Shown here: positions 1 through 11,375 of the stretch, one piece after another
Layout of the letters: each line of letters begins with the position of its first letter
Numbering within the stretch: position 1 is the stretch's first letter
Source: Cordia subcordata
Lineage: Eukaryota; Streptophyta; Magnoliopsida; Boraginales; Cordiaceae
Reading direction: 5' to 3'
DNA: 64,000 bases
Assembly (NCBI GenBank): GCA_028554755.1
Contig: JAPTOF010000028.1
Location: 912,501 to 976,500 of the forward strand
Notes under the pieces: generated by a model
Seen by the model: the letters and a program-made list of their open reading frames with translations, nothing else
What the model was told of the DNA's origin: nothing
Databases searched by the model: none
Position numbers and translations under genes: made by a program

Positions 1-759
1 GGTTAGGAAGTGGTTTATAAATATAATTAAATAAAATAATATATGGATTTATAATAATGTAATAATATTAAAAATAGAATTTATGATAACGTGGCAAACA
101 GAAGCTCCTTTGGGTTTAACTTTTATATATACATAGATACCCCTTTCTGTTCAGAAATCCATTATTTTTAACAGTATGTGTATCGCATTCACCCAAATTA
201 CAATTGTGCTTCTCTTTTTGTAATAAATTTAATTTTGAAAAAAAAAATACCCTTCTTAAGCTATATATGAGTTTTTAGTAATAGATCAGACTCATTAATT
301 TATTCCAAGACTAGGTCTAAGTCTTAAGAGGAGAAAGGGAGGAAATTGTGTGTGGTTGTATGGAGGGGATCGATCGGCATCGTCTTGTTGCAAAAATGCA
401 AATTTCATGTGTAGATTTTCTGATGCATGCAGTCATGGCTGATGTCACTAAAGTTATATTAGCATTGATTGCTGAAGAAATGGTGAAAAAGACATATTCA
501 ACTTGATGATGATCACGAGCAAATCGTTATACAATTGTACTTCACACTTCCAATCGTTTTACTCATGTTTCCTGAGAGGGCAAGCAGGTTGGTTTTCTTT
601 AATTTATTTCTGGTAGGCAATTCGTGTCAATATAAATCCACTGATACCCACAGGCCTCATCACACAAGACTTTCACCGTTTTTAGCCTTTTAGAGAAAAC
701 TTTCTTCTTGTCATCAATATTGAAATCATATACATTCTCAGTTGTCTGTATAAATAGTT
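1..759. other. Gene-free 5' flank
   Basis: AT-rich DNA upstream of the small gene at 760. I find no coding stretch or transposon end here. Only the last 130 bases look functional: a TATA-like box and a plausible 5' UTR of the small gene. Confidence 0.5.
631..637 (+). promoter_or_regulatory. TATA box of the small gene at 760
   Basis: TATAAAT lies 129 bases upstream of the ATG at 760. The homologous gene on the minus strand at 14071 has a TATATATA run 128 bases upstream of its ATG. The matching spacing supports a real promoter with a leader of about 100 bases. A second TATAAATA at about 748 is too close to the ATG to serve a normal leader. Confidence 0.45.
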
Positions 760-1095
760 ATGTCAGTTTCAATTGAAGCTTTGGCTATGGCGGGTGCGAA
801 CTACCTGGAATGCGATGTCAGTTTCGAAGAACTGGAGAATGAAATGTCATCGGAGTTGCCTCCATCTCATTTACTAGCTGAAGATTTGGAGGAATATGTG
901 CTTAAAGTGATCGAAATTCACGATAATTTATCAGCTTTTTCACCTTTCCTGCACTCTGCAGCAACTACGTGCGCAGGATCAAAAGTGCAACTGCAGCTAC
1001 CTCAAGACGGAGAAAATGGTAATGATGGTACAGAGTTAGCTGAAGTAATAGATGCTAATATGGTGGGCAAGTTATGTATTAGCTCATTTTCATGA
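760..1095 (+). CDS. Small acidic plant protein, copy 1 (uncharacterised)
   Basis: An open frame of 111 codons begins MSVSIEALAMAG and carries PPSHLLAED at about residues 34-42. The minus-strand genes at 14071 and 34451 begin MSISLEALAMAS and carry VPSHLLADQ at the same place, so the start and frame are supported by homology between members that have diverged strongly at DNA level. The protein is acidic and has no signal peptide, membrane segment or catalytic motif that I recognise. After about residue 45 it no longer aligns with the other copies: the acidic run and the tryptophan pair (DIWW) are replaced by EEYVLKVIEIHD. The 3' end may be an exon boundary, since a GT follows the codons for MVGK near 1069. 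I do not know the function. It is the best host-gene candidate on the left side of the window. Confidence 0.6.
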   Translation: MSVSIEALAMAGANYLECDVSFEELENEMSSELPPSHLLAEDLEEYVLKVIEIHDNLSAFSPFLHSAATTCAGSKVQLQLPQDGENGNDGTELAEVIDANMVGKLCISSFS

Positions 1096-2293
1096 TAGCA
1101 GAAATAGAGACTATATGCATGTTACTGCATTTTCATGATCAATAAGACCTTATCTATTGTTGACTGGTGGTGTCAAATGCACCATCCCAATTTGTTTTAG
1201 AAACGAACTCTCATCTTTTTAATGTCCATCTATCGGTGACCCATGTCAGGATAATTGACTCACTAACTCAGTCACTCACTCACTTCAATCTCGTTGCTTC
1301 TTCAAACCTCTTCACATGTAAAGAGGTGTTAAAATATATATAGTCCCGCCTCCTACATGAAAAAATAAATTGTAACTATAGATTGTTAGAGACAATATCT
1401 CAAATATGAGAGATGGATATATAAAATTAGATGACTATGTCCTTTTTATTAATAAACTAATATGACAATTTATAAGGACTTTTTTCTTTCAAGATTAAGC
1501 ACATAACTAATGTTGGACAAAATACTACTTATGGGGGACTCAATCGTTCAAATAATCTTGCATTCTATTGGGCGGCTTGGATTCTTGTTATTAGAAAACG
1601 TGATATTTTTAATTTCAATTTAATCACATACTAGAAACGAAAGCTATTACTCTATCCCGGTTATATGCTAATCTAAAACAAAAATACGCAATATAGCGTA
1701 TATGATTATCATAATTTTGAATTACCTCAGGCATAGTGGAAGTGTGCAAACTTCTCTTGTGATTCCAAGAGCGGCACATAACCAAACTCATGATTGGAAC
1801 CTATTTTATTGCACCAAAAGCAAATCGCGAACATATGCATTTGAGATCACAATAGCTTTCAGGTGGAAGGACTAGCACAATTGTAATATATGACTGATTA
1901 TTGACAAGCAGAAAAATTGCCTGCAACGTCATGTGTGTAGTCAAGTTAAGTAAATCATTCGCCAGTAACTTCGTCATGTGCTCCCTGCGTCCCACTTTTC
2001 GAAGGTCCAGTTTTGACCTTTTTTTGGTCCCAAAATAAGAGTCTTATGTGACTCTATTCAACTTCAGCTTACAAAAATTTGTACATTGAGCTACGAACAA
2101 TTCAACGCAATTAAATATTCTATTAAATGCTGTGCATTGGCTTATCGAAAATACACGAAACAGATGCATATTTACACACAAAGCTCAAAAAGAAAAGTCT
2201 CATCAATTTCAAGCTTCTCAGGTAACAATTGTCAGATGCGTTCTTTATGGAAATAGGTTTAATAAGTTTCTCACTGTAAGCAATCATCAATGA
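1096..2293. other. Intergenic DNA, nothing recognised
   Basis: AT-rich sequence between the small gene and an exon-like stretch at 2294. The one minus-strand open frame (1801-1995) has no recognisable motif. No LTR, TIR or tandem repeat was seen. Confidence 0.4.
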
Positions 2294-2430
2294 GACTGGT
2301 TATCTGCAAGCAACGCACTTGCCCTTCTACTGAACTCCTACCAAAGCTTTGAAGACAATCCTTGGACTATCAACCAAGACTTAAGTAGCGACATCTACCA
2401 AACAGCTTACTCACATATCAACGACAAATT
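2294..2430 (+). pseudogene. Exon-like open stretch interrupted by Copia-1
   Basis: Forty-five sense codons run from GAC at 2294 into the Copia-1 target site without a stop. They encode a normal-looking mix of residues including NALALLLNSYQSFEDNPW. A TGAG just upstream could be an acceptor site. With Copia-1 and one AAATT copy removed, the frame continues at 21735 for several codons (TKTSLQL) up to a GTATC that could be a donor. This reads like an internal exon of a host gene on the plus strand, disrupted by the retrotransposon. I do not recognise the family. The alternative is an accidental open frame. Confidence 0.35.
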
Positions 2431-2680
2431 TGCTAAGGACAATTCATCTCATATGCAGCAACATTAGTCAAAGCAGGTCAACTTTGTTAGTTATTAGATT
2501 GGAAGTTAGTTATAGTTAGTGTAGCTAGTTAGTTAAGATAACAGCTCAAGTGGATAGCTATCATCCACTGATTCATGTGCTTCAGTCAGTTAAGCTCAAG
2601 TATGAATTGCTGAGCTTATATAATTTTTCTCACGTAATAGAAATTCATCTTCTTCATTCATGATTCTCTCTACTCAAACA
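2431..2680 (+). repeat. Copia-1 5' LTR
   Basis: A 250-bp LTR starting TGCTAAGGAC and ending CTCAAACA, preceded by AAATT. It contains a TATATAA box at about 2617, the likely promoter. About 85% identical to 21472-21729. Confidence 0.9.
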
Positions 2681-2694
2681 TGGTATCAAGAGCC
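2681..2694 (+). promoter_or_regulatory. Copia-1 primer binding site
   Basis: TGGTATCAAGAGCC directly follows the 5' LTR. It matches the initiator-methionine tRNA 3' end complement (TGGTATCAGAGC) used by plant copia elements, with one extra A. Confidence 0.85.
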
Positions 2695-3069
2695 ATATAT
2701 CCTGTGAATTTCGGAATTTCTTTTGCGAAATCAAATAGCCATACATCCTGGGAATTTTGGAAATTTTTTCAGATTTGATTTCGCAATGCTACTACACTAT
2801 TCTGAGCTAATCTGCTGATCGAATTCACCAAGAGGTTGCAGCGATCAAGTTCTGGAACTTATGGTTTCTTCCGCCATTAACGCTTTCTCGAAGCTTCGCA
2901 CCAAGGTGTTTGTGCTCTCTCTATCTCTTTCTTAACAACTAAGGACAGGTACTTCTTCTTCCACAAGGTTTCAGCAGTAGTTTTCGGCTCTACGAAAACT
3001 GCCATAGATGATGAGATTGAAGTTCAGCTTTCTACGAGATTCAAATTATTTCTGCAAAATTTCAATGCT

Positions 3070-3870
3070 ATGCTGCATATTAAACTTGACAACACTAATT
3101 TCTTGATATGGAAAACACAAATGGAATCATTATTCAAAGCATGTCATCTTCTCAAGCATGTCAATGGTGACTCACCATGTCCTGCACTTATTCAAAGCAT
3201 ATCATGTAAACAACTGTTTGTTTGCTTCTTTGCAACCTACTGTGTTTTCACAAGTTGTATGCCTCTAAACTGCCTCTGCAATTTGAGATTCTCTACCCAA
3301 AAGGTTTCACTTTATTAGTAGATCTCATGTCTATCAACTTGGGCATCAACTCTCCATTCTCACTAAAGGTTCATCTACTATGCAACAATACCTTGACAAT
3401 ATCAGGGCAATCACTGATACTATGCAACTATAGATGAACCTATAAAAGATGAAGACAAAACCTGGTATATACTTAAAGGTCTACCTGAATAATATGCCTC
3501 CATCAAAGCTTCTCTCAGAGTACGATATGAACCCGTCACTATGTTTGAGTTCTGCGGCATCTTGATTACTGAGGAGTTAAATCTCAATTTCTCTCTCAAT
3601 TTGACTCTGAATGAATCATCCTCTATGGATCCTCAAACAGTTCTTTACACTACTATTGGCAGGGGTACAAATCCTAGGGGCAGAGGTAGAAATTAAGGAC
3701 AAAGAGGCAAAGGCAGGTCAGTTCCACAAAGAGGAGGTTATGTTGCCACACCTAACTCCACTCCTTGTTACTTTGGTCTTTTCTCTCGGTCTTTGCAGGT
3801 TCCTCAACAAAAGCCAAGGCTTCAATGTTAAATTTGTGAAAAATTTAATCACTCAGCTACTGAGTGTTGG
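3070..3870 (+). pseudogene. Copia-1 gag (broken)
   Basis: The frame starting at 3070 reads MLHIKLDNTNFLIWKTQMES, the usual start of a copia gag capsid domain that would package the element's RNA. It is broken by frameshifts near 3190 and 3430 and by stops. It ends with a CCHC zinc knuckle at 3826-3867 in the pattern C-x2-C-x4-H-x4-C, ending in ECWH, with a stop codon replacing the residue after the first cysteine. The arginine- and glycine-rich linker before the knuckle is visible as fragments. It cannot encode a functional capsid. Confidence 0.8.
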
Positions 3871-3876
3871 CATAGA

Positions 3877-4194
3877 TTGGACACCATAAACTATGCCAAT
3901 CCAAAAGCAACTTCTCAAGCCAACTCTCAAACTTATACTGTTCAAGTCTCACCATCTACTCCTCCTACTCAATGGTATTTGGATTCTGGAGCCACTAGCC
4001 ATGTCACAAATGATGAAGCTCACCTACAGCAGTGTCACACCTACACAGCCCAGGATATAGTAACTGTTGGTGATGGCAATGCACTCTCTATCTCTAGCTA
4101 TGGCCAGGGTAGCATATCTTTCCCTTTTACTTCACTATATATGTCTAATATTCTCTATGTTCCTAGTATTTCCTCTAATCTTATTTTAGTATAG
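3877..4194 (+). pseudogene. Copia-1 aspartic protease
   Basis: An open frame with WYLDSGATSHVTN at 3973-4011. The D-S-G triad is the active site of retrotransposon proteases that cut the Gag-Pol polyprotein. It continues to NILYVPSISSNLILV and then a stop. The open stretch is short because of later mutations. It follows the zinc knuckle directly, as in intact copia elements. Confidence 0.8.
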
Positions 4195-4547
4195 CAGTTA
4201 GCCAAAGATAATAATTGTACAATTTTGTTTGATTCTAAGGGAGTGCAAATCCTAGACAATCACACTCATATGGTGAAGTTCAAGGCCCCCTATGAGAGTG
4301 GATTGTATCCACTACCATCTACATTGCACTTCTTAGCTGCTACCTTTAGTTCTATTCCACCAAAAGCTTTTCAGTGTCTCACTCTTCATCAGAATCAGTC
4401 TCCTTTCAGATTATAGCATCTCAAATTGGGGCATCCTTTTAAGCATGCTACTTCAATCATCTCTTCTATTTTGTCTGCTCCTTTGTCATTTTCTTGTAAT
4501 TAATGTTTTGATTGGGCTGCAGCCAAATCTCATTAGTTACCATTTCC
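4195..4547 (+). pseudogene. Copia-1 GAG-pre-integrase segment, left copy of the duplicated border
   Basis: Encodes the linker between protease and integrase. The HLKLGHPF stretch near 4420 is the conserved histidine-bearing H-x-RLGHP motif, here after a stop. Bases 4347-4547 recur at 18594-18794 with the same length and about 88% identity. Copia sequence stops at 4547, where the 14-kb block begins. Confidence 0.75.
4347..4547 (+). repeat. 201-bp border duplication, left copy
   Basis: Copia-1 sequence from TAGTTCTATTCC to TTACCATTTCC, repeated as TAGTTCTCTTCC to TTATCATTTCC at 18594-18794. Both copies are 201 bp, and together they bracket the foreign block. This is far longer than any transposase-made target duplication. 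Confidence 0.8.
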
Positions 4548-4629
4548 CCCTCTAATTTAAAAACTATGCAGATTTCCCCCTTTGGTTTGAAATAAGATGC
4601 AAAGACACCATTCACAGAGAAAAAATAAA

Positions 4630-5956
4630 TGTAGGTGCAAATATCTTAAGAAGGGGGGGGGGTGAATTAAGATATAATTACTAATTTTCGTTTTAAAAAT
4701 TCTCAGAAATTCAACAATTTTTTTTAAGCAATATATCAAACACAATATAAGCAATCTAAGCAAATAAGATAATAAAGGTATAAAGAGAAGAGAGACAAAT
4801 GATTTAAGGTAGTTCGGCCAAGCCTACGTCCACCGCCCAAGTATACTCCTCTTAGGACTTTAACAACCTTCACTAAGATACTTCCTCAAATCTTGGTGAA
4901 CCACAAACCAATTTCTTACATCTCTTTGAAGCTCAATCTTCAAAGAATTCAAGAGTTCCACTCTTTAGGATTTCCCCACACTTTACAAGCCTTAATGAAT
5001 AAATCTCATAAGAATTCTAGCTCCCAAAGTGTGTATATAATCAAAAGAATAAGAAATGATAGAATCTGAAAATTTTCTTCCCAAAAGAAAATATTGCAAT
5101 GAATGAAGCTCTTGAAAGCTCAAAGATATTGCAAGAATGGCTCAAAGCTTGATTGAATGATGATATAGGATTTTGCAAACTTGAATTGATGATTTGAATA
5201 TGTAATGAAGGTGTATTTAAAGAGATTTGAGTGTTAGGGATTTGGTAGGTGAAGGAAAGAGGAAGAAATGGTCCAGAACGGTAATAAACGGCTAGTGCAT
5301 TTATTACAGTAGCTTGTTCAGCTGGTCAACCGGCTGGGTCGTCCGGCTTCCACTTGGAGCTCTCTGACTAAGCCGGACGCCTTAGTCGGTTGATTGGCTT
5401 GGGGGTCCGGCTTTGTCCTTCAATTTTTGACTTGGTCAGGCGACCCATCTAGGTCAGCCGGTCAACCGGCTGGGGGGTCCGGCCACTTTAGAAAGTGAAG
5501 TAATGCCAAACTTTTGCCAAAAATTTTCTAGTGCAGTCTTCATAACCTCAAATCATTTTGAGACAATTTGTAAATACCTTCAATGACTTGAAACACTTCG
5601 AAAACACATTTTTGTACTACGCGTGCATTTAAATTTATTTGTGCTTTTATGAAATTAAATATGCAAGAGTTTTTTAAGAAAATGTTTGAAAGGAAGTTTG
5701 AGCCACACATATACAATATTTAGGCATTTCACAAAAGAGCAAAAAGAATGTCCGGTACCCCTTATGACGTCTCTTCTCCTCCTTTTGCCTTCTCACCTTC
5801 TTGTTCTTCAAATAATGCGTTTTTACTCATCTTCTTCCATCTTTGAAGCATCTACTTATATTTAAGCACTTATCTTCACAAGATGCTTTTAGTCAAACAA
5901 TTATGAATGCATATAAATTTTCATCATCAAAATTAATACCAAGTATTTAGCCAACA
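4630..5956. mobile_element. Solo LTR (1.33 kb) with ATAAA target duplication
   Basis: Starts TGTAGGTGCAAATATC and ends TTTAGCCAACA, with ATAAA on both sides (4625-4629 and 5957-5961). It contains a run of ten G at about 4653 next to GTGAATTAAGA, a feature I associate with large copia LTRs. No internal region is present, so it probably formed by LTR-LTR recombination. It splits the left arm of the inverted-repeat element from the rest. The 12.5-kb and 32.9-kb homologues lack it, so it arrived after that paralogue separated. Confidence 0.8.
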
Positions 5957-6544
5957 ATAAAAAAATCTCTTAAATTACGTAGATCTTTTTGTTTATACAC
6001 ATTCAATTATTATTAAATATATTTATATTGCTTAATAAAGAGTCATTTAGACTAAGAAATATATATAATTTAGGAGGTATACTTTGGATCTTTACTCATC
6101 TAGGGGTGTATTTACACATTATTAAGGAGGAATTTTTCATCAAATTTAAAAGTTAGAGGGGAGAATTTGCACTATTTATAAATTAGGGAGAATTTGCACT
6201 AATTTATTTGAGCTTTTTTATTATTGAAAACTCAAAATGCATTGCAGTGCACTTATATATTATCTGATAACTCTTGCGGGAAAACTAATGGCAAGGATTA
6301 ATGTACAACCTTTTTTAAATCACAGGGATATCTAGAAGTTTTGAATTTATTTTCTTTTGGTAAAATTCCTACCCCATGAGATTGAATCCAAGACCTCACA
6401 TTTTAGAGAGATAGTCTCAACTACTTGAACTATCTCTTAATCCAATCAACAAGTTTTGAATTGAAATCACATGATTTATTTTATTCTTATTAGAAAAAAC
6501 TCAACTTTCTCAGAAAGTCAAGAGTTAACTTTGCAAATATATAT

Positions 6545-6578
<34 letters not shown>

Positions 6579-7270
6579 TATATTATATATATATATATGT
6601 CTATACTATATAATAAAGCAAAATAAGCTGTAATTTCGTGTTTTCAAGTGGCGCTTTATATGACAAGCTTTCTATAATTACTTATCAATTAAATATGTCC
6701 ATTCTTAGGTCATTTTTTGTTTTTCATCATTTATTTAGTTTCATTTGTATATTAAACGTTTTAATTTAATTAATATTATGCCTTTATATATATATATATA
6801 TCATCATTTTTTTGTTTTATGTATGTGTGTGTGTGTGTGTTTTTTTTTTCTTTGTGTTAATTGTACAATTACTTTTCGTTAATGAAAGAGAGGACCTATT
6901 CAGACCAGCCTATAAGCATATAAACTATAGAACTTGAATCACAGATTAGATGTACAACATCTTTGAACCCATGATATGCTGAGGAAGAGGCATTTGTGTA
7001 GTTAAGATTACTAATAAGAAGCAGTGCTTGCTGTTGAAATATATCTACGGACTCCCTTAGGATCTCGAAGGTGGCGATTATCTAAAGATCCCAATTACGG
7101 AACAATGTGATGAGCAAAGTCGATTATATATAATTGATCGGAACAAAGTTGCATCTCTCCTCGCAACTAGAAACTGTCAATAATCACTTCAACCAAAATA
7201 AATAAACAAAAAATATGAATCCAAAGAAAATACAAGTGAAAAATCTGAAATTGACTGATGTGATAAGCAC
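5957..7270. other. Old paralogous flank, no gene
   Basis: Diverged (about 90%) copy of 12560-13670 and 32940-34050. It contains AT and GT microsatellites (about 6539-6600, 6788-6802, 6827-6840) and the right arm of the inverted-repeat element (about 6085-6240). No coding sequence was recognised. Confidence 0.6.
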
Positions 7271-7603
7271 TTATTTTGTTGTCTTTAACTCTTTAAGGGG
7301 CATAAGTAGTCTCAAAGTCATCTTAAGCATTATCATCCCTATTAAGCGCAAGCGTGCCGTGAAGTCCTTATTCCATGAAGTGCTCGAGCCTGCTTTTGTT
7401 TTGAATCCGAAAGCTGCTTCAGCATCATTGTTCTCACAGTCATTGTGAACTTCAGATTGGTTTCCATCACTTCTAGTATCCTTATCATGGTCATTCGAAG
7501 CATATTCGAATTGCAAGCCCGAAAGCCTGTGTTTGTTGTCAGATATCCACCAGATATCTTCTTCTTCTTCTTCATGTTGGTCAGTTAATAGATGAGAAGG
7601 TAC
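7271..7603 (-). pseudogene. Small acidic protein, truncated copy
   Basis: Reads PSHLLTDQHEEEEEDIWW at its 5' end and continues to FKTKAGSSTSWNKDF, matching residues of the complete genes at 13676-14071 and 34056-34451. The first about 32 codons and the promoter are missing because the frame is cut at 7603, where the pasted 7.26-kb block begins after a 9-base filler. It has five extra residues (NKHRL region) and a longer C-terminus ending LKELKTTK. Without its start and promoter it should be inactive. Confidence 0.7.
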
Positions 7604-7612
7604 AAGTTTGAG
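7604..7612. other. 9-bp filler at patch junction
   Basis: AAGTTTGAG lies between the last base shared with the old paralogue (GAAGGTAC at 7596-7603) and the first base shared with Copia-2 LTR (CCACACAATAC from 7613). It is in neither parent sequence, as is common in end-joining junctions. Confidence 0.55.
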
Positions 7613-7812
7613 CCACACAATACAATGTCCTAACCCCTATTGATAGTGAACAAGTATCCTAATCAATATTCTAAAAGGAAAAGAAAACAGTATACTACAA
7701 GAAAAAGAACACATATTAATTATGTACTATTATGGTAACAAGCAAATAAGGTAATATGCTAATAAGGAAATTTTCTATTCTTGTTGCCCAAGAATATGGG
7801 CCACATTCAATA
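7613..7812 (-). repeat. Truncated Copia-2 LTR inside the patch
   Basis: Matches 28010-28209, the terminal 200 bases (plus-strand right end) of the Copia-2 5' LTR. No Copia-2 body lies to its left, so it arrived as a passenger of the patch rather than by transposition. Confidence 0.85.
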
Positions 7813-8553
7813 GAATCAATTGCTTTGAAAAGTTCAAGATCAAAAACATTCATATCTAGACTATTAAATGGCTTGCACGATAAACGAATATCATATCTGT
7901 CAAGAACAATAGCTTCAAGGAACTCAGCATCATGTGGGTTAATTTGTGGTCTTGTATTGTCATGTTCAATAAATATAGGATCCTTTACAGGTCATTTTGC
8001 TCTAGTTGTGGGTAACACCTCATTAATCAAGAACGATCTAGTGACCTCCTTTTTTATTGTAATTGGTTTGGTCTTTAAAGTTTTAGCCACATGGTTTTTA
8101 CTAGATCTCTTTGTTGGCACTTTGTTCACAAAAAGGGAAAATTCCAATTTTCCAATTGAAAATTTTGTTACACTTTACAACATATTGAGGATGAGCTATG
8201 GTCGCCAAGAACATCACTTTGCTAATGAAAGTTTGACCTTTCACGTTACGATAAGGATATTCTTCTTTCAGGTGCAAATAATATCCCTCAGTGGTTTTAG
8301 TCATGTAAAACCATTTCTCATCAATATGAACAAAATTGAACATGTTAATTAAACATAGATTCCCATTAGAGTGTTGGGATCAAGCATGGATATGCAAAAG
8401 TTTAAATGTGCTTAATTTTTCTCACCCATTAAGGCCAGTTTAACGACATTTGTAATGGCCCTAATTGCACCGTCTTTAATGAGTGGACGTAAGGTAGATT
8501 TGGACATATTTAAGGCTTTTGTGAGGGAAAGAATGTTTGTCATCGATGCAATG
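7813..8553 (-). pseudogene. Mariner-like transposase, catalytic part (patch copy)
   Basis: Read on the minus strand. KALNMSKSTLRPLIKDGAIR (about 8510-8450) matches the second DNA-binding region of plant MLE transposases. FVHIDEKWFYMTKTTEGYY (8343-8101 frame) carries the first catalytic Asp. After a frameshift, FIEHDNTRPQ carries the second and NSLDMNVFDLELF the third, in the DD39D arrangement of plant mariners. The plus-strand open frame 7756-8352 is only a shadow. The C-terminus is missing here because the sequence joins the Copia-2 LTR. Confidence 0.85.
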
Positions 8554-10146
8554 TGATTGTGTCAAGTTTTGCACTTATAAAGTGCGAATCGTTCGTGGTA
8601 TAAGCGGATTCAAGTGCGGGTATTGTCTCCACAGGAAGACTACCTTAGTTTGACCTCTATGTGCTTGGGTGCCTAAAACTAGCCAAGTGCACGTGTGTGC
8701 TTTCTTTAGGATGGAATGGAGCTCAAAAAAAGGGAAAATAAACCTAAACTACGGAGAAACTTAAGGGTGCCAAGCTAAGGAAAGAAATCTAACAGAGAAG
8801 AAGGGGACTGAGGGCGATTGCGTTGCAACTAGACTCGGGCTATGATAACGAATTAGGTCTATCTATGGCTCGGGACTTCTATTGTTGTTGTGTTGATTGG
8901 GGGTCTCTTCAACAATACTAGTGTTTCAACCCGTTAGCCAGATTTAATGCTAAGGGCCAATCCCTCTTAGCTTACGCAATTTGTGCTTAGAACTTATTTT
9001 CTTGGTTGGGTTTAAAGCCAAGGACGAGCACCTAAACACTATGTGACATTAAGGCTAGTTTAACCAATACTAACGTGGGTGAGGGATATTCTAGACTAGG
9101 TTAACTTATCCGCTTGGCTGGGGTTTAAACCAAGGACTAGTGCTTAAACTCGACTAAGTAAAGCATATAAGTTATTAGCTAGATTTAAAGCTAAAGCCTA
9201 CTCTACTAAGCAAAGCCATGAATTAAGCATAATCGCTTAACCCATATCAGTAGATAAAGGCATTTGCGGCACAAATAACACATGCAAGTTTACTTAGACA
9301 TTTTAACAAACACATAGATAAGCTTGATTTTCAATATATAGACATATTGAATCATGCCACAGATTTATGTAAACAAACATGTATTAAGAGCCAAAGATAA
9401 CACAAATCTTTTATTCAAAGCCCTAATCTAATATACAACATCAATCAACCCTAGATCTAACTCAATTACAAGCAAATTTACAAGAATAAGAAAAGGATTA
9501 AGGAACTCCTCTTCAAACTCTTACTCAAATCTAAAGCAAAATCCTTCAATCTCTTGTTACAAGCTTCAATCCTAGCTTGGTTTGGTATGGATGGTGGTTT
9601 TGGGTGTTTGGTGAAGTGGGTAAAAGGTTAGGGCTTATTAGGGTTTAAGAAAATAAAGTTTTTCTCCTAAAATGACCTAAAATGGGCTATTTATAGACTT
9701 TTCAGTGCTAGTACCGTTACCCTACTGGCTAATTGGTAACAAGAGAGGTTGATTGGTAACAAATCTATTTTCTAGATCAACCGGCTAACCCTGCCGGTCA
9801 GCTGGTATGCTCGACCAGTATAGACTTTGCTCTTTCGCATTTACCCGGTCAGCGGGTTTCCTTTAGCCCCAGTCAGTAGCTCCATTTGATGTTCAACCTT
9901 CAATCCTTTTCCCCCGGCCTTTAATATTTAGCTCGTTTCCTTCTCATTTAAGCTCGACCCGTACCAAAACTCACCTAAAACAAAGATATAACACTTAGTA
10001 TAGCATTTGTGAATCTAAATACATTATGTTCAAATATTAATAGTTATGCATAAACTCTATACTGAATGCACTCAATTATGCTCTAGAACACCCTTAAATG
10101 TGCATGCAAAAACTACGTACCAAACACACACAAATGACACACGTCA
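8554..10146. mobile_element. Solo LTR in the mariner gene (patch copy)
   Basis: A 1,593-bp sequence beginning TGATTGTGTCAAG and ending ACACACGTCA, with CAATG at 8549-8553 and 10147-10151. TG...CA ends plus a 5-bp target duplication and no coding region mark a solo LTR. Related LTRs lie at 28950-30540 and, more diverged, 46920-48687. It contains the motif GTTTAAAGCCAAGG several times (about 9009, 9125, 9185), and a CG-rich ACCGGC/CGACC cluster near 9780-9850. Confidence 0.85.
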
Positions 10147-10477
10147 CAATGGAATTCGAGATGATTGATTGAAACTTACCTGTATCTTTTTGCAACCTGC
10201 TCTCCTTAGAGCTCTAGAGGGAACATCTGCCATTGAACCCTCAAAAACGTTTGACTTAGCACGTCGCCATATCCTTTGGATAGTTTTGTGGTAACCAAAG
10301 AATTCGGCTGCCATGCCTATCATCCTGTTCTTCAACTTTCCATTCTCATTGCTTCTTAGCAAAGTTTCAAAGGCAACTTGTTGTTGAGTATTTGATAATT
10401 TTCCTTGTGTTTTCCTTTGAGCAAAATTATCTCAGAGTGAAAGGACAATGACAAATTTTTCATTTGAGTGAAAAAGG
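10147..10477 (-). pseudogene. Mariner-like transposase N-terminus (patch copy)
   Basis: Encodes LRSNENGKLKNRM, TIQRIWRRAKSNVF and DVPSRALRRAGCKKIQ, the helix-turn-helix region of plant MLE transposases that binds the element's ends. Exon 1 ends at CAG/GTAAGT (plus-strand ACTTACCTG at about 10175), so the solo LTR sits in the intron. Unlike the donor copy, the frame is broken upstream of LRSN by a lost base near 10440 and cannot reach the MKNLSLSLS start. Confidence 0.8.
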
Positions 10478-10906
10478 GATAAAGACAAAAGGTAAGACAA
10501 GCATATATTCTTTGAGGTGAATACATGTATATATAGATATGATATCAAGAGATTAGAGTTCATCTCAAATTTCAAACAAAAATAGGAGTAAGACATCGAG
10601 GACTAGTTTAAATATTTTTAAACGGAAGCTCTTATATTTAGAATTATTTTGATGCTTAGAATTTGTTTACCGCCAACTTTGCAAGTTATTTTTCATGATA
10701 TTTCAGCTATTTGTATCAATATTTAATGATGTGTAGATTGAATTTAATAGGGTCTTATTTATTTCTATCCATCGACTGAATACGAAGCACTAAAATGCTT
10801 AGTTACAGAAATAAAATTTGTAGCATTTAATAAATTAACACTTAAAATGTTGATTGTCTTAATACGTTTGAAATATAAAAACTGGACCTTGACAATGGGA
10901 AGGAGG

Positions 10907-10955
<49 letters not shown>

Positions 10956-11004
10956 TATCTATATTTTCTTGCAATGCAAGATTCAAGCCCTTACATTAGT
11001 AAGA
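10478..11004. other. Non-coding stretch with AT microsatellite
   Basis: No gene seen. (AT)n at 10909-10953 is longer than its equivalent at 31303-31336. The open frames crossing it (repeated I-Y) are microsatellite translation. Confidence 0.6.
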
Positions 11005-11375
11005 GTAAAATGCATCTTCTGCCCTTTGTTTTGTGAAAATTGTATAAAATTTCTTGTATTTTTAAATTCACTGACACTTGGCACCCTATGATTTAGCAAA
11101 CGTTGCATGTTAGCCCTTATAGTGAGGAACTCCATTAAAGTTAATGGAGTTGTGCAAATTCCCGCCTTAGATTTGAAAAATGATGCAAATTCCCCTTTTT
11201 GTAATAACATAAGGTGGAAATACACCAATTTGCATTAAATTTTATATCGCAAGTTGAGCACATCAGATAGAACAATCATAACATGGTTCCAATTGCATCG
11301 GTAATGGTCTAGTTGATTGTAGGAAAACATGGTTTTGGTCTTTAAATGCACTACATGACGTAACTGGACATCTAG

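Noticed and set aside
7756..8352. 198-codon plus-strand open frame (and its twin at 28153-28704), looks like a membrane protein
   Set aside because: It is the antisense of the mariner transposase catalytic region, joined to LTR sequence. The minus strand has the conserved motifs.
10765..10986. Open frames with long Ile-Tyr repeats (also 31160-31369 and 60870-61253)
   Set aside because: Translations of AT or CATA microsatellites.
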